A stretch of 64,000 nucleotides of DNA from Enterobacter ludwigii (GCA_023023105.1 CP083824.1:3162001-3226000), one strand, 5' to 3'; shown: positions 1 to 10,394, numbered from the stretch's first letter. The notes: generated by a model from the sequence alone, not told the origin. Made by a program: numbers and translations.

Positions 1-1
1 T

Positions 2-2233
2 CTGGACAAAATCCATCGAGTTCTCGACTGGGCAGCAGAAGGACTGAACAACGTATCTATCTCCCAGGTTGAACTGAAATCTCACATCCAGTTCTACGAC
101 GGCATCAAAACGTCTGATATCCATGAAACCATCATTAAAGCGGCGGCGGATCTGATCTCCCGTGAAGCACCGGATTATCAGTACCTGGCTGCACGCCTGG
201 CCATTTTCCACCTGCGCAAAAAAGCCTACGGCCAGTTTGAGCCGCCTGCGCTTTACGATCACGTAGTGAAAATGGTTGAGCTGGGCAAATACGACACGCA
301 TCTGCTGGAAGACTATACGGAAGAAGAGTTCGAGCAGATGAACGGGTTTATCGATCACTGGCGCGACATGAACTTCTCCTACGCGGCGGTGAAGCAGCTC
401 GAAGGCAAATACCTGGTTCAAAACCGTGTGACCGGTGAGATCTACGAAAGCGCCCAGTTCCTCTATATTCTGGTGGCCGCTTGCCTGTTCTCTAACTACC
501 CACGTGAAACCCGTCTGGAATACGTGAAGCGTTTCTATGATGCGGTATCCACGTTTAAAATTTCTCTGCCTACGCCAATCATGTCTGGCGTGCGCACCCC
601 TACCCGCCAGTTCAGCTCCTGCGTGCTGATCGAGTGTGGTGACAGCCTGGATTCTATCAACGCCACCTCCAGCGCCATTGTGAAATACGTTTCCCAGCGT
701 GCTGGTATCGGTATCAACGCCGGTCGCATCCGTGCTCTGGGCAGCCCAATTCGCGGCGGTGAAGCATTCCACACCGGCTGTATCCCGTTCTATAAGCACT
801 TCCAGACGGCGGTTAAATCCTGCTCTCAGGGCGGCGTACGCGGCGGTGCTGCGACCCTGTTCTACCCGATGTGGCACCTGGAAGTGGAAAGCCTGCTGGT
901 ACTGAAAAACAACCGTGGCGTGGAAGGCAACCGCGTGCGTCACATGGACTACGGCGTACAGATCAACAAATTGATGTACACCCGTCTGCTGAAAGGTGAA
1001 GACATCACCCTGTTCAGCCCGTCCGACGTCCCTGGCCTGTACGACGCGTTCTTCGCTGATCAGGATGAGTTCGAACGCCTGTACACCAAATACGAAAAAG
1101 ACGACAGCATCCGTAAACAGCGTGTGAAAGCGGTAGACCTGTTCTCTCTGATGATGCAGGAACGTGCCTCTACCGGCCGTATCTACATCCAGAACGTTGA
1201 CCACTGCAACACCCACAGCCCGTTCGATCCGGCTGTTGCGCCAGTGCGCCAGTCTAACCTGTGCCTGGAAATCGCCCTGCCGACCAAGCCGCTGGACGAT
1301 GTTAACGACGAAAACGGTGAAATTGCGCTGTGTACGCTGTCTGCGTTCAACCTGGGTGCGATTAAGAGCCTCGACGAGCTGGAAGAGCTGGCCGTGCTGG
1401 CGGTTCGTGCGCTGGATGCCCTGCTGGACTACCAGGATTACCCAATCCCGGCCGCTAAACGTGGTGCAATGGGTCGTCGTACCCTGGGCATTGGCGTGAT
1501 CAACTTTGCCTACTGGCTGGCGAAAAACGGCAAGCGTTACTCTGACGGCAGCGCCAATAACCTGACCCACCAGACGTTTGAAGCTATTCAGTATTACCTG
1601 ATGAAAGCGTCCAACGAGCTGGCGAAAGAGCAAGGTGCGTGCCCGTGGTTTAACGAAACCACTTACGCGAAAGGCATTATGCCGATCGATACCTACAAAA
1701 AAGATCTGGACGCGATTGTCAGCGAGCCGCTGCATCTGGATTGGGAAGGCCTTCGCGAATCCATTAAGACTTATGGCCTGCGTAACTCTACGCTCTCTGC
1801 CCTGATGCCGTCTGAGACCTCTTCGCAGATCTCTAACGCCACCAACGGTATCGAGCCACCTCGCGGCCACGTCAGCATTAAAGCGTCGAAAGACGGTGTT
1901 CTGCGCCAGGTGGTGCCGGATTACGAGACGCTGGGTAACAACTACGAGCTGCTGTGGGAAATGCCGAACAACGACGGCTACCTGCAGCTGGTTGGGATCA
2001 TGCAGAAGTTTATCGACCAGTCGATCTCTGCAAACACCAACTACGACCCAACGCGCTTCCCGTCTGGCAAGGTTCCGATGCAGCAACTGCTGAAAGACCT
2101 GCTCACTGCCTATAAATTTGGCGTGAAAACCCTGTACTATCACAACACCCGTGATGGTGCAGAAGACGCGCAGGACGACCTTGTACCGTCAATTCAGGAC
2201 GATGGCTGCGAAAGCGGCGCATGTAAGATCTAA
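2..2233 (+). CDS. nrdA: Ribonucleoside-diphosphate reductase class Ia, alpha subunit (5' end cut off by window)
   Basis: Reduces ribonucleoside diphosphates to deoxyribonucleotides in the cytoplasm, as the large catalytic subunit paired with NrdB. The reading frame is open from base 2, and by comparison with the 761-residue E. coli protein only about 18 N-terminal residues lie outside the window. The remaining ATP-cone, where dATP/ATP regulate activity, starts at LDKIHRVLDW. The active-site cysteines are visible: SSCVLIECG (C225 in E. coli numbering), SNLCLEIALP (C439), LCTLSAFN (C462). The C-terminal shuttle pair is in DDGCESGACKI. The promoter region, with its expected DnaA, Fis and NrdR control, is outside the window. 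nrdB follows after 51 bases that hold a hairpin. Confidence 0.98.
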   Translation: MDKIHRVLDWAAEGLNNVSISQVELKSHIQFYDGIKTSDIHETIIKAAADLISREAPDYQYLAARLAIFHLRKKAYGQFEPPALYDHVVKMVELGKYDTHLLEDYTEEEFEQMNGFIDHWRDMNFSYAAVKQLEGKYLVQNRVTGEIYESAQFLYILVAACLFSNYPRETRLEYVKRFYDAVSTFKISLPTPIMSGVRTPTRQFSSCVLIECGDSLDSINATSSAIVKYVSQRAGIGINAGRIRALGSPIRGGEAFHTGCIPFYKHFQTAVKSCSQGGVRGGAATLFYPMWHLEVESLLVLKNNRGVEGNRVRHMDYGVQINKLMYTRLLKGEDITLFSPSDVPGLYDAFFADQDEFERLYTKYEKDDSIRKQRVKAVDLFSLMMQERASTGRIYIQNVDHCNTHSPFDPAVAPVRQSNLCLEIALPTKPLDDVNDENGEIALCTLSAFNLGAIKSLDELEELAVLAVRALDALLDYQDYPIPAAKRGAMGRRTLGIGVINFAYWLAKNGKRYSDGSANNLTHQTFEAIQYYLMKASNELAKEQGACPWFNETTYAKGIMPIDTYKKDLDAIVSEPLHLDWEGLRESIKTYGLRNSTLSALMPSETSSQISNATNGIEPPRGHVSIKASKDGVLRQVVPDYETLGNNYELLWEMPNNDGYLQLVGIMQKFIDQSISANTNYDPTRFPSGKVPMQQLLKDLLTAYKFGVKTLYYHNTRDGAEDAQDDLVPSIQDDGCESGACKI

Positions 2234-2234
2234 T

Positions 2235-2261
2235 AAAGGGCGGGGATTTCCCCGCCTTTAT
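2235..2261 (+). terminator. GC-rich hairpin between nrdA and nrdB (attenuator-like)
   Basis: A seven-pair stem GGCGGGG/CCCCGCC closes on the loop ATTT and is extended by AAA/TTT, with one bulged G on the left arm. It is followed by TTTCG, only a short T-run, so it probably terminates partially or stabilises the nrdA 3' end rather than blocking nrdB. That role is inferred. Confidence 0.6.
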
Positions 2262-2284
2262 TTCGTAAGACAGGACTCCAATTC

Positions 2285-3415
2285 ATGGCATACACCACCT
2301 TTTCACAGACGAAAAACGACCAGCTCAAAGAGCCGATGTTCTTCGGCCAGCCAGTCAACGTGGCACGCTACGATCAGCAAAAATATGACATCTTCGAAAA
2401 GCTGATTGAAAAGCAACTCTCCTTCTTCTGGCGCCCGGAAGAGGTTGACGTCTCCCGCGACCGTATTGATTACCAGTCGCTGCCGGATCACGAAAAACAT
2501 ATCTTCATCAGCAACCTGAAGTACCAGACGCTGCTGGACTCCATTCAGGGCCGCAGCCCGAACGTGGCGCTGCTGCCGCTGATCTCCATTCCGGAACTGG
2601 AAACCTGGGTGGAAACCTGGGCGTTCTCTGAGACGATCCACTCCCGTTCTTACACCCATATCATTCGCAATATCGTTAACGATCCGGCGGTGGTGTTTGA
2701 CGATATCGTCACTAACGAGCAGATCCAGAAACGCGCAGAAGGCATTGCCCACTACTACGACGAACTGATCGAGATGACCAGCTACTGGCATCTGCTGGGC
2801 GAAGGCACCCATAACGTGAACGGCAAAACTGTTACCGTGAACCTGCGTGCGCTGAAAAAACAGCTGTATCTGTGCCTGATGAGCGTCAACGCGCTGGAAG
2901 CCATTCGCTTCTACGTGAGCTTTGCCTGCTCTTTCGCCTTTGCTGAACGCAAGCTGATGGAAGGTAACGCCAAGATCATCCGTCTTATCGCCCGTGACGA
3001 AGCCCTGCACCTGACCGGCACCCAGCACATGCTGAACTTGCTGCGCAGCGGCGTGGACGACCCGGAAATGGCGGAAATCGCCGAAGAGTGCAAACAGGAG
3101 TGCTATGACCTGTTCGTGCTGGCGGCCCAGCAGGAGAAAGAGTGGGCAGACTACCTGTTCCGCGACGGCTCCATGATTGGCCTGAACAAAGACATTCTGT
3201 GCCAGTACGTTGAGTACATCACCAACATCCGTATGCAGGCTGTCGGCCTCGACCTGCCGTTCCAGACGCGCTCCAACCCCATCCCGTGGATCAACACCTG
3301 GCTGGTATCGGATAACGTGCAGGTTGCGCCGCAGGAAGTGGAAGTGAGTTCTTACCTGGTCGGTCAGATTGACTCCGAAGTTGATACTGACGACCTGAGC
3401 AACTTCCAGCTCTGA
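2285..3415 (+). CDS. nrdB: Ribonucleoside-diphosphate reductase class Ia, beta subunit
   Basis: Carries the diiron-tyrosyl radical cofactor that starts catalysis in NrdA. It has 376 residues, the usual length. Iron and radical ligands are visible: D85 (LLDSIQG), E116 and H119 (ETIHSRSY), and the radical tyrosine Y123, counting the initiator methionine. Later ligands lie in the helices containing [17 protein letters not shown] and [13 protein letters not shown]. The C-terminal tail [20 protein letters not shown] is the segment that docks into NrdA. A Shine-Dalgarno sequence AGGA lies just upstream. The stop overlaps the yfaE start by one base (TGATG), so the two genes are translationally coupled. 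Confidence 0.98.
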   Translation: MAYTTFSQTKNDQLKEPMFFGQPVNVARYDQQKYDIFEKLIEKQLSFFWRPEEVDVSRDRIDYQSLPDHEKHIFISNLKYQTLLDSIQGRSPNVALLPLISIPELETWVETWAFSETIHSRSYTHIIRNIVNDPAVVFDDIVTNEQIQKRAEGIAHYYDELIEMTSYWHLLGEGTHNVNGKTVTVNLRALKKQLYLCLMSVNALEAIRFYVSFACSFAFAERKLMEGNAKIIRLIARDEALHLTGTQHMLNLLRSGVDDPEMAEIAEECKQECYDLFVLAAQQEKEWADYLFRDGSMIGLNKDILCQYVEYITNIRMQAVGLDLPFQTRSNPIPWINTWLVSDNVQVAPQEVEVSSYLVGQIDSEVDTDDLSNFQL

Positions 3416-3669
3416 TGACACGCGTAACGCTACGTCTTTCTGGCACCGAAGTGCTGTGTCAGGAAGAGCACCCTTCTCTGCTGGTGGCGCTTGAGGCGAA
3501 CCAGGTGGCGGTTGAGTATCAGTGTCGTGAAGGCTATTGCGGCTCCTGTCGCTGCCGTCTGGTGACAGGTCAGGTGGACTGGCTGACCGAGCCGCTGGCC
3601 TTTATCAGTGAAGGGGAAATTTTGCCCTGCTGCTGCCGGGCAAAAGGCGATATCGAGATCGAGATGTAA
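3415..3669 (+). CDS. yfaE: 2Fe-2S ferredoxin for NrdB diferric-tyrosyl cofactor maintenance
   Basis: An 84-residue plant-type ferredoxin. The cluster motif CREGYCGSC gives C37, C42 and C45, and the fourth ligand comes from the C72-C74 run in LPCCCR. In E. coli, YfaE supplies electrons to reactivate the NrdB diiron centre, and the position here, overlapping the nrdB stop by one base, fits that job. A bidirectional hairpin follows immediately. The family is well known. No direct proof of partner beyond gene order can be read here. Confidence 0.95.
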   Translation: MTRVTLRLSGTEVLCQEEHPSLLVALEANQVAVEYQCREGYCGSCRCRLVTGQVDWLTEPLAFISEGEILPCCCRAKGDIEIEM

Positions 3670-3692
3670 AAAAGGGCCTTACGGCCCTTTTT
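3668..3692. terminator. Bidirectional terminator between yfaE and glpQ
   Basis: The stem AAAGGGCC/GGCCCTTT is flanked by A-runs on the left and T-runs on the right, so it can end both the nrdAB-yfaE transcript (plus strand) and the glpTQ transcript (minus strand). Confidence 0.88.
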
Positions 3693-4745
3693 CTATTTTA
3701 AGAACGTCACTGCTTTATCCGGGAAATCCGTAAACAGTCCGTCCACGCCCGCCTGGTTATACAGCACGTCGTAAAGCTGATTCACGTCCGTGGCATACGG
3801 CGGCAACTGGTCTGCACGCACCGTGTACGGATGGACCTGCATCTTGCTGGCATGCGCCTCTTTCACCATCGCCGTCAACTTCACGTGCCCAGGCGTTGAG
3901 CCTTCCGCCACCAGCATGTGATAATCCGGCCCGATGCCATCGGCGTACTGCGCTATCTGCTTCATCGCACCCGGCTTAAACATCCAGTCGTAGTTGTAGT
4001 TCACCCACTTCCCGTCCGGCTGCTTCTCCTGGGTTTCGTTCCAGTCGGTATAGGCAATCAGCTGCACCAGATTGAGATCCATCCCCCTCTTCGGCTCCAG
4101 CTCGGTTTTGATGCGCTTCAACTCAGCGGCGTCAAAACACTGCAGATACACCTTGTCCTTCTTGCTGGTGTATCCGTACTGCTTGAGTACGTCCAGCGTT
4201 TTGGCCGCAATGTCTTTCCCTTCCTGGTGGTGGAACCACGGCGCTTTGATTTCCGGGTAGATACCGATATTTTTACCGGTTGAGTGGTTCAGCCCCTGAA
4301 CAAACTCAATCTCTTCCTGGAAGGTATGGATCCGGAAGTCAGATTTGCCCATCGGGAAGCGTCCCGGATAGACCTGCACCTTCTTGCCGTTTTCGATCTC
4401 AAAGCCTTCGGTAAACTTCAGCGAGCGAATTTCCGCCAGCGTGAAGTCGATGGCGTAGAAACGGCCATCTTTGCGGGCGCGGTCCGGGAAACGCTCCGCC
4501 ACGTCCGTCACGCGGTCAAGATAGTGGTCATGCAGGACGACCAGCTGGTCGTCCTTCGTCATCACCAGATCCTGCTCCAGGTAATCCGCGCCCTGCGCAT
4601 AGGCCATCGCTTTTGCCGGGAGCGTATGCTCCGGCAGATAGCCGCTTGCGCCGCGGTGGGCAATAACGATTTTATCTGCCGCCAGCGCGGAGCCTGTCAT
4701 CAAACCGGCTAGCAGCAGACCGGTGGCTAACTGAGTTAATTTCAT
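3693..4745 (-). CDS. glpQ: Periplasmic glycerophosphodiester phosphodiesterase
   Basis: Hydrolyses glycerophosphodiesters in the periplasm to glycerol-3-phosphate and an alcohol. The product is then imported by GlpT, encoded just upstream. The 350-residue protein begins with a signal peptide (MKLTQLATGLLLAGLMTGSALA) with likely cleavage before ADK. The GDPD-domain active site is visible: H30-R31 in IAHRGASG, E57 and D59 in YLEQDL, and H72 in VLHDHYLD. The E. coli protein is about 358 residues; the difference lies in the signal peptide and the extreme C-terminus. It is second in glpTQ, 11 bases after glpT, and is expected to be controlled by GlpR and CRP. Confidence 0.97.
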   Translation of the reverse strand: MKLTQLATGLLLAGLMTGSALAADKIVIAHRGASGYLPEHTLPAKAMAYAQGADYLEQDLVMTKDDQLVVLHDHYLDRVTDVAERFPDRARKDGRFYAIDFTLAEIRSLKFTEGFEIENGKKVQVYPGRFPMGKSDFRIHTFQEEIEFVQGLNHSTGKNIGIYPEIKAPWFHHQEGKDIAAKTLDVLKQYGYTSKKDKVYLQCFDAAELKRIKTELEPKRGMDLNLVQLIAYTDWNETQEKQPDGKWVNYNYDWMFKPGAMKQIAQYADGIGPDYHMLVAEGSTPGHVKLTAMVKEAHASKMQVHPYTVRADQLPPYATDVNQLYDVLYNQAGVDGLFTDFPDKAVTFLK

Positions 4746-4756
4746 CGCAATGCTCC

Positions 4757-6109
4757 TTATTGACGACGCGCCAGCACTTCAGCGTGGTGACGTTTTTCGC
4801 CGATCATCACAACAACCAGCAGCAGTACCGCCAGCACGCTACCGCCAATCATCACCATAAAGCCGCCGTCCCAGCCGAAGAAGTCAACGGTATAGCCCAC
4901 AATGGCGCTTGCCGCGACCGACCCGCCGAGGTAGCCAAACAGGCCGGTAAAGCCTGCCGCCGTGCCCGCCGCTTTTTTCGGCGCTAGCTCCAGCGCATGC
5001 AGACCGATCAGCATCACCGGGCCGTAAATCAGGAAGCCGATGACGATCATGCAGGCCATGTCCACACCCGGGTTGCCCGGCGGGTTGAGCCAGTACACCA
5101 CGGTAGCGATGGTCACCAGGGTCATAAAGAACACGCCTGTCGCACCGCGGTTACCTTTAAACACTTTGTCCGACATCCAGCCACAAAGCAGCGTGCCTGG
5201 GATCCCGGCATATTCGTACAGGAAGTAGGCCCAGGAGGATTTATCCAGCGCGAAGTGCTTCACCTCTTTCAGGTAGGTTGGCGACCAGTCGAGGATGCCG
5301 TAGCGCAGCAGGTAAACGAACACGTTCGCCACCGCGATGTACCACAGCAGCTTGTTCGGCAGGACGTACTTCATGAAGATCTGTTTTGCAGTCAGCTCTT
5401 CTTCGTGCTCCTTGCTGTAATCATCCGGATAGTCGTTTTTGTACTCTTCGATCGGAGGCAAACCGCAGGACTGAGGCGTGTCGCGCATCAGCGCGAAAGC
5501 GATAATCGCCACGACGATAGCACCAAAAGCAGGCATATAGAGCGCCGCGTGCCAGTCGTTGAACCAGGCCATCCCCAACAGGAACAGCAGCGGTGGAATA
5601 CCGCCTCCCACGTTATGCGCACAGTTCCATACCGACACGATGCCGCCACGTTCCTTCTGCGACCACCAGTGCACCATGGTGCGTCCGCATGGTGGCCATC
5701 CCATTCCCTGGAACCAGCCGCAGAGGAACAGCAGCACGAACATGATGGCAATACTGGAGGTTGCCCACGGCACAAAGCCCATAAACAACATCACCGCTGC
5801 CGCCAGGATCAGACCGGCTGGCAGAAACACACGCGGGTTCGAGCGATCCGACACGGAACCCATGATGAATTTGGAAAAACCGTAGGCAATCGAAATTCCC
5901 GACAGCGCGAACCCTAAATCCCCCCGCGAAAAGCCCTGCTCCACCAGATACGGCATGGCGAGGGCGAAGTTTTTACGCACCAGGTAGTACGCCGCGTACC
6001 CGAAGAAAATCCCCAGGAAAATTTGCCAACGCAGACGACGGTATAGCGGATCAATTTCTGCCTCAGGCAGACGCGCACGATGCGGCGCGGGTTTGAAGAT
6101 ACTGAGCAT
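4757..6109 (-). CDS. glpT: Glycerol-3-phosphate:phosphate antiporter
   Basis: Inner-membrane major facilitator protein exchanging external glycerol-3-phosphate for internal phosphate. The known family is also the uptake route for fosfomycin. With the ATG at 6109 the protein has 450 residues, starting [16 protein letters not shown] as in E. coli. The frame stays open to an upstream start at 6127, but GGAGG lies 7 bases before the 6109 ATG, which decides the choice. Twelve hydrophobic segments are evident, with the conserved [20 protein letters not shown] in helix 1 and [18 protein letters not shown] around helix 4. It is divergent from glpACB. Confidence 0.97.
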   Translation of the reverse strand: MLSIFKPAPHRARLPEAEIDPLYRRLRWQIFLGIFFGYAAYYLVRKNFALAMPYLVEQGFSRGDLGFALSGISIAYGFSKFIMGSVSDRSNPRVFLPAGLILAAAVMLFMGFVPWATSSIAIMFVLLFLCGWFQGMGWPPCGRTMVHWWSQKERGGIVSVWNCAHNVGGGIPPLLFLLGMAWFNDWHAALYMPAFGAIVVAIIAFALMRDTPQSCGLPPIEEYKNDYPDDYSKEHEEELTAKQIFMKYVLPNKLLWYIAVANVFVYLLRYGILDWSPTYLKEVKHFALDKSSWAYFLYEYAGIPGTLLCGWMSDKVFKGNRGATGVFFMTLVTIATVVYWLNPPGNPGVDMACMIVIGFLIYGPVMLIGLHALELAPKKAAGTAAGFTGLFGYLGGSVAASAIVGYTVDFFGWDGGFMVMIGGSVLAVLLLVVVMIGEKRHHAEVLARRQ

Positions 6110-6203
6110 GACAGCCTCCGTGGCCATGTATTGAATTTACAGGGGTTTTACTGCCCCATACTCCAGAGAGGCGGCGATGTTAAGAAATCACGGTGATTGT
6201 TAC

Positions 6204-6219
6204 TGTGAATCAACGCACA
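6204..6219. promoter_or_regulatory. CRP site in the glpT-glpA gap
   Basis: TGTGAATCAACGCACA matches the CRP pattern TGTGA-N6-TCACA except for one base in the right arm. It lies 95 bases upstream of the glpT start, where cAMP-CRP activation of glpTQ is known in E. coli. Confidence 0.7.
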
Positions 6220-6293
6220 GATTGTTACAGAAATATGACAGAATGCGCAAAAAAGCGCATGAAATCACGTTTCACTTTCGAATTTCGCTCGTT

Positions 6294-6313
6294 TGTGTTC
6301 GAAATCAAACAAA
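6294..6313. promoter_or_regulatory. GlpR-like operator
   Basis: The 20-mer TGTGTTCGAAATCAAACAAA fits the published GlpR consensus WATGTTCGWTWWCGAACATW at 16 of 20 positions. GlpR is the glycerol-3-phosphate-responsive repressor of both glp operons. The regulator gene itself is not in this window. Confidence 0.6.
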
Positions 6314-6334
6314 CCATAGTTTTCATGTGGCTAA

Positions 6335-6354
6335 ATGGTAAAAAAACGAACACA
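6335..6354. promoter_or_regulatory. Second, weaker GlpR-like operator next to the glpA ribosome site
   Basis: The right half AACGAACACA matches 9 of 10 consensus positions, but the left half is poor. It abuts the GAGGG ribosome-binding sequence of glpA, so binding here would also block initiation. Tentative. Confidence 0.35.
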
Positions 6355-6365
6355 GAGGGATGACA

Positions 6366-7994
6366 ATGACAATTCACGATCCACGCTACAGCGATGTGAT
6401 TATCATTGGCGGCGGTGCGACCGGTGCCGGCATCGCACGTGATTGCGCACTCAGGGGGTTGAGCGTCACGCTTCTGGAGCGCCATGATATTGCGACAGGC
6501 GCCACCGGGCGCAATCATGGCCTGCTTCACAGCGGTGCCCGCTACGCCGTTACCGATGGCGAATCGGCTCGTGAATGTATTGCCGAAAACCAGATCCTGC
6601 GACGGATTGCTCGCCACTGCATTGAACCTACAGACGGCTTGTTTATCACGCTTCCCGAAGACGATCTCGCCTTTCAGGCTACCTTCATTACCGCCTGTCG
6701 CGCGGCGGGGATTCAGGCCGAGGCCATTGACCCGGCCCTGGCGCGGCGCATTGAGCCCTCCGTCAACCCGATCCTGACAGGGGCGGTAAAAGTGCCAGAC
6801 GGCACGGTTGATCCCTTCCGCCTGACGGCCGCCAATATGCTTGATGCCCGCGAACATGGCGCGCACATCCTGACCGGGCATGAAGTGACCGGGCTTATCC
6901 GGGAAGGTCACCGCGTCCGTGGCGTGCGGCTTTTTAATAAGCAATATACCGAACACAGTGAACTGTATGCTTCCGTGGTCGTCAACGCAGCGGGGATCTG
7001 GGGGCAGCGGATTGCGGAGTATGCAGACTTGTCCGTTCGCATGTTTCCGGCAAAAGGCTCGCTGCTGATCCTCGACCATCGCATCAATAACCATGTGATT
7101 AACCGCTGCCGTAAACCGTCTGATGCCGATATTCTGGTTCCGGGCGATACCATTTCATTAATCGGTACCACCTCAACCCACGTGGACTATAGCGAGATTG
7201 ATTACAACCGCGTCACTGCTGAAGAAGTGGAGATTCTGCTGCGTGAAGGGGAAAAACTGGCCCCGGTGATGGCGCAGACCCGGATCCTGCGCGCCTACGC
7301 GGGTGTGCGTCCGTTGGTTGCCAGCGATAACGACCCAAGCGGGCGTAACGTCAGCCGGGGCATTGTGCTGCTCGATCATGCTGAACGCGACGGCATGGAA
7401 GGGTTTATCACCATCACCGGTGGCAAACTTATGACCTATCGTCTGATGGCCGAATGGGCAACCGATGCCGTCTGCCGCAAACTGGGCAACACCGAGCCGT
7501 GCAAAACGGCAGAACAGCCCCTGCCCGGCTCACGTCAGTCTACCGAGAAGACGCTGCAAAAAATTATCTCCCTGCCCGCTCCCCTGCGCGGTTCGGCCAT
7601 CTATCGTCATGGTGACAGGACGCCGGTCTGGCTGGGTGAAGGCCGGCTTAGTCGCAGCCTGGTCTGCGAGTGCGAAGCCGTAACCGCGGGCGAAGTACAA
7701 TATGCGGTGGAAAATCTGACCGTCAATTCTCTGCTCGATCTCCGCCGCCGCACCCGGGTTGGAATGGGGACGTGTCAGGGTGAATTGTGCGCCTGCCGTG
7801 CCGCCGGGTTATTGCAACGCTTTCATACCACCACCGCGACCCAGTCGCTCGATCAACTCAGTGCTTTTTTAAACGAGCGCTGGAAAGGTATTCAGCCTGT
7901 CGCCTGGGGCGATGCTCTGCGTGAAAGTGAATTTACCCGCTGGGTCTACCAGGGGCTTTGCGGTCTGGAGAAGGAGCAACACGATGAAATTTGA
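6366..7994 (+). CDS. glpA: Anaerobic glycerol-3-phosphate dehydrogenase, FAD catalytic subunit A
   Basis: Oxidises glycerol-3-phosphate to dihydroxyacetone phosphate during anaerobic growth, as part of the membrane-associated GlpABC complex that reduces menaquinone. An N-terminal dinucleotide fold ([16 protein letters not shown]) binds FAD, and a BFD-like cysteine-rich C-terminal domain contains [10 protein letters not shown] and [11 protein letters not shown]. The frame has two in-phase ATGs at 6360 and 6366. GAGGG ends directly before 6360, so the 6366 start has proper spacing and gives 542 residues, the E. coli length. It overlaps glpB by 11 bases. Confidence 0.97.
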   Translation: MTIHDPRYSDVIIIGGGATGAGIARDCALRGLSVTLLERHDIATGATGRNHGLLHSGARYAVTDGESARECIAENQILRRIARHCIEPTDGLFITLPEDDLAFQATFITACRAAGIQAEAIDPALARRIEPSVNPILTGAVKVPDGTVDPFRLTAANMLDAREHGAHILTGHEVTGLIREGHRVRGVRLFNKQYTEHSELYASVVVNAAGIWGQRIAEYADLSVRMFPAKGSLLILDHRINNHVINRCRKPSDADILVPGDTISLIGTTSTHVDYSEIDYNRVTAEEVEILLREGEKLAPVMAQTRILRAYAGVRPLVASDNDPSGRNVSRGIVLLDHAERDGMEGFITITGGKLMTYRLMAEWATDAVCRKLGNTEPCKTAEQPLPGSRQSTEKTLQKIISLPAPLRGSAIYRHGDRTPVWLGEGRLSRSLVCECEAVTAGEVQYAVENLTVNSLLDLRRRTRVGMGTCQGELCACRAAGLLQRFHTTTATQSLDQLSAFLNERWKGIQPVAWGDALRESEFTRWVYQGLCGLEKEQHDEI

Positions 7995-9201
7995 TACCGT
8001 GATCGTCGGCGGTGGGCTGGCGGGTCTGCTCTGTGGCATCAAACTCACAAAACAGGGGCTACGCTGCGCCATTATCACCCGGGGTCAGAGCGCCCTGCAC
8101 TTCTCGTCGGGCTCGCTGGATCTGGTGGACGAAACGTACCGAGAAAAACTTCCGCCAGAGCACCCTTATCACCTGACAGGCGCGCAGCATATCGATCGCT
8201 TTGCCCTGGAAACCGAAGCGCTACTGGCGGATTGCGGCGCTCGTCTGCAGGGAAGCGCCAGGAAAAATCATCAGCGTGTTACACCACTCGGCACCCTACG
8301 CTCCGCCTGGCTCAGCCCGGAGGAGGTGCCCGTTACCCCGCTCAGCTCAGCGCGTGTGCGGGTGGTAGGTATTAGCGGTTTTCTGGATTTTCAGCCCCAT
8401 CTCGCGGCGGCATCACTTTGTCGCCAGGGGGTAAACGCTGAAACAGCAGAAATAGAGCTGCCTGAGCTTGATGTCCTGCGCGACAACCCGAGTGAGTTTC
8501 GCGCGGTGAATATTGCCCGTTTTCTTGATCATGAAGAGAGATGGCCGCTGCTGTATGAGGCGCTCAAACCGCTTGCAGAAGGGTGCGATGCGCTGTTTAT
8601 GCCCGCCTGCTTTGGCTTAAACGACAATCGACTCTGGCGCTGGCTGTCCGATCGACTGCCCTGCACACTCGGTTTACTGCCGACGCTACCCCCGTCGGTT
8701 CCCGGTATTCGCCTGCATACCCAGCTCCAGCGCAAATTTGTTGCGCAGGGTGGCGTCTGGATGGCGGGTGATGAGGTGAAAAAAATCACCCTGACTGACG
8801 GGGAAGTGAGCGAAATCTGGACGCGCAACCACGATGATATTCCGCTTCGCGCCCGCTTTACGGTGCTGGCAAGCGGCAGTTTCTTCAGTAACGGGCTGCT
8901 GAGCAGTCGGGACGGCATCCGCGAAGCCATAATGGGCCTGGATGTCCGGCAAAGCGCCTCCCGCGCGGACTGGTATCAGAGTGATTTCTTCACGCCGCAA
9001 CCCTGGCAACAGTTCGGCGTCATTGTCGATAACCACCTGCACCCGCAGCTTTCGGGTAAGTCAGTCAGGAATCTCTTTGCTATCGGCTCGCTTCTTGGCG
9101 GATATGATCCTATCGCCCAGGGCTGCGGTGGCGGGGTCTGCGCCGTCACGGCGCTGTATGTGGCAGAGCAAATTAGCCAGCGCATGGAGGCTGAACAATG
9201 A
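7984..9201 (+). CDS. glpB: Anaerobic glycerol-3-phosphate dehydrogenase, subunit B
   Basis: Flavoprotein subunit thought to link GlpA to the iron-sulfur subunit GlpC. It starts [18 protein letters not shown], a dinucleotide-binding fold, at an ATG preceded by AAGGAG and lying inside the end of glpA. A second conserved segment, [19 protein letters not shown], is near the C-terminus. The product is 405 residues against about 419 in E. coli. The shortfall is in the variable stretch after SSGSLDLV (about residues 45-75), not in a conserved motif. The stop overlaps the glpC start (ATGA). Confidence 0.95.
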   Translation: MKFDTVIVGGGLAGLLCGIKLTKQGLRCAIITRGQSALHFSSGSLDLVDETYREKLPPEHPYHLTGAQHIDRFALETEALLADCGARLQGSARKNHQRVTPLGTLRSAWLSPEEVPVTPLSSARVRVVGISGFLDFQPHLAAASLCRQGVNAETAEIELPELDVLRDNPSEFRAVNIARFLDHEERWPLLYEALKPLAEGCDALFMPACFGLNDNRLWRWLSDRLPCTLGLLPTLPPSVPGIRLHTQLQRKFVAQGGVWMAGDEVKKITLTDGEVSEIWTRNHDDIPLRARFTVLASGSFFSNGLLSSRDGIREAIMGLDVRQSASRADWYQSDFFTPQPWQQFGVIVDNHLHPQLSGKSVRNLFAIGSLLGGYDPIAQGCGGGVCAVTALYVAEQISQRMEAEQ

Positions 9202-10388
9202 GCGATACCCGTTTTGAAAGCTGCATTAAATGCACGGTGTGTACTACCGTCTGCCCGGTCAGCGGCGTAAATCCACGTTATCCTGGTCCGAAACAGGCCG
9301 GGCCGGACGGTGAGCGTCTGCGTCTGAAGGACGGCAAGCTGTATGATGAGGCGCTGAAGTACTGCATCAACTGCAAACGCTGTGAAGTTGCCTGTCCGTC
9401 GGATGTCAACATTGGCGATATTATCCAGCGCGCCCGGGCGCGTTATAGCACGCAAAAGCCATCATTGCGGGATGCCATTCTCAGTCACACCGATTTGATG
9501 GGGAGCATCTCGACGCCGTTTGCCCCGCTGGTGAATGCCGCGACCGCGCTCAAACCGGTGCGCCAGCTGCTGGATACGACGCTTAAAATAGACCATCACC
9601 GCAGCCTGCCGAAATATTCTCACGGTACCTTCCGTCGCTGGTATAAATCCGTCGCGGCGCAACAGGCGCAGTATGCCGAACAGGTGGCGTTCTTCCATGG
9701 CTGCTATGTGAATTACAACCACCCGCAGCTGGGTAAAGATCTGCTTAAAGTGCTGAATGCGATGGGGACGGGCGTTCAGTTACTTAGTAAGGAAAAATGC
9801 TGCGGCGTACCACTGATCGCCAACGGATTTACGGATAAAGCGCGCAAGCAGGCCAAAAGCAATGTCACCTCACTGCGTGAAGCCATCGTCGACAAGGGGA
9901 TTCCGGTGCTGGCCACCTCGTCTACCTGTACCTTCACCCTGCGAGATGAGTACCCGCATCTGCTGGACGTGGATAACACCGGGCTGCGTGAGCACATTGA
10001 ACTGGCAACACGCTTCCTGTGGCGCAAACTGGATAGCGGGCAGACGTTGCCGCTGGGAAAATTGCCGCTGAAAGTGGTGTATCACACGCCCTGCCACATG
10101 GAAAAAATGGGCTGGTCGCTCTATACGCTTGAACTGTTACGCTTAATTCCTGGGCTGGAGCTGACGGTGCTGGATTCCCGCTGCTGCGGTATTGCGGGAA
10201 CGTACGGCTTCAAAAGTGAAAATTACGAAACGTCACAGGCGATTGGCGCCCCACTGTTCCGTCAGATTGAGGAAAGCGGCGCGGATATCGTGGTAACCGA
10301 CTGCGAAACCTGCAAGTGGCAAATAGAGATGTCCACCAGCAAGCGCTGCGAACATCCGATCACCTTACTGGCGAGGGCTCTGGGCTGA
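9198..10388 (+). CDS. glpC: Anaerobic glycerol-3-phosphate dehydrogenase, iron-sulfur subunit C
   Basis: Membrane-anchoring electron-transfer subunit that carries electrons from GlpAB to menaquinone. Its 396 residues include two ferredoxin-type 4Fe-4S motifs, [12 protein letters not shown] near residue 10 and [12 protein letters not shown] near residue 58. Two CCG-type cysteine-rich domains follow (KCCGVPL and [10 protein letters not shown]). The ATG overlaps the glpB stop by four bases, so translation is coupled. The nearby men operon makes the menaquinone acceptor. Confidence 0.97.
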   Translation: MSDTRFESCIKCTVCTTVCPVSGVNPRYPGPKQAGPDGERLRLKDGKLYDEALKYCINCKRCEVACPSDVNIGDIIQRARARYSTQKPSLRDAILSHTDLMGSISTPFAPLVNAATALKPVRQLLDTTLKIDHHRSLPKYSHGTFRRWYKSVAAQQAQYAEQVAFFHGCYVNYNHPQLGKDLLKVLNAMGTGVQLLSKEKCCGVPLIANGFTDKARKQAKSNVTSLREAIVDKGIPVLATSSTCTFTLRDEYPHLLDVDNTGLREHIELATRFLWRKLDSGQTLPLGKLPLKVVYHTPCHMEKMGWSLYTLELLRLIPGLELTVLDSRCCGIAGTYGFKSENYETSQAIGAPLFRQIEESGADIVVTDCETCKWQIEMSTSKRCEHPITLLARALG

Positions 10389-10394
10389 ACATGG

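Larger units (their letters stand above)
6110..6365. promoter_or_regulatory. Divergent glpTQ / glpACB control region
   Basis: A 256-base AT-rich gap holds promoters for both operons. A CRP-type site and two GlpR-like half-palindromes can be picked out and are listed separately. Exact -10/-35 boxes could not be assigned with confidence. In E. coli the same gap is controlled by GlpR, CRP, FNR and ArcA. Confidence 0.8.

Noticed and set aside
2303..3421. A 372-codon minus-strand frame opposite nrdB
   Set aside because: Shadow of nrdB.
6225..7094. A 289-codon minus-strand frame across the glp control region and glpA
   Set aside because: Most of it is antisense to glpA, and the rest covers the regulatory gap. 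No family match.
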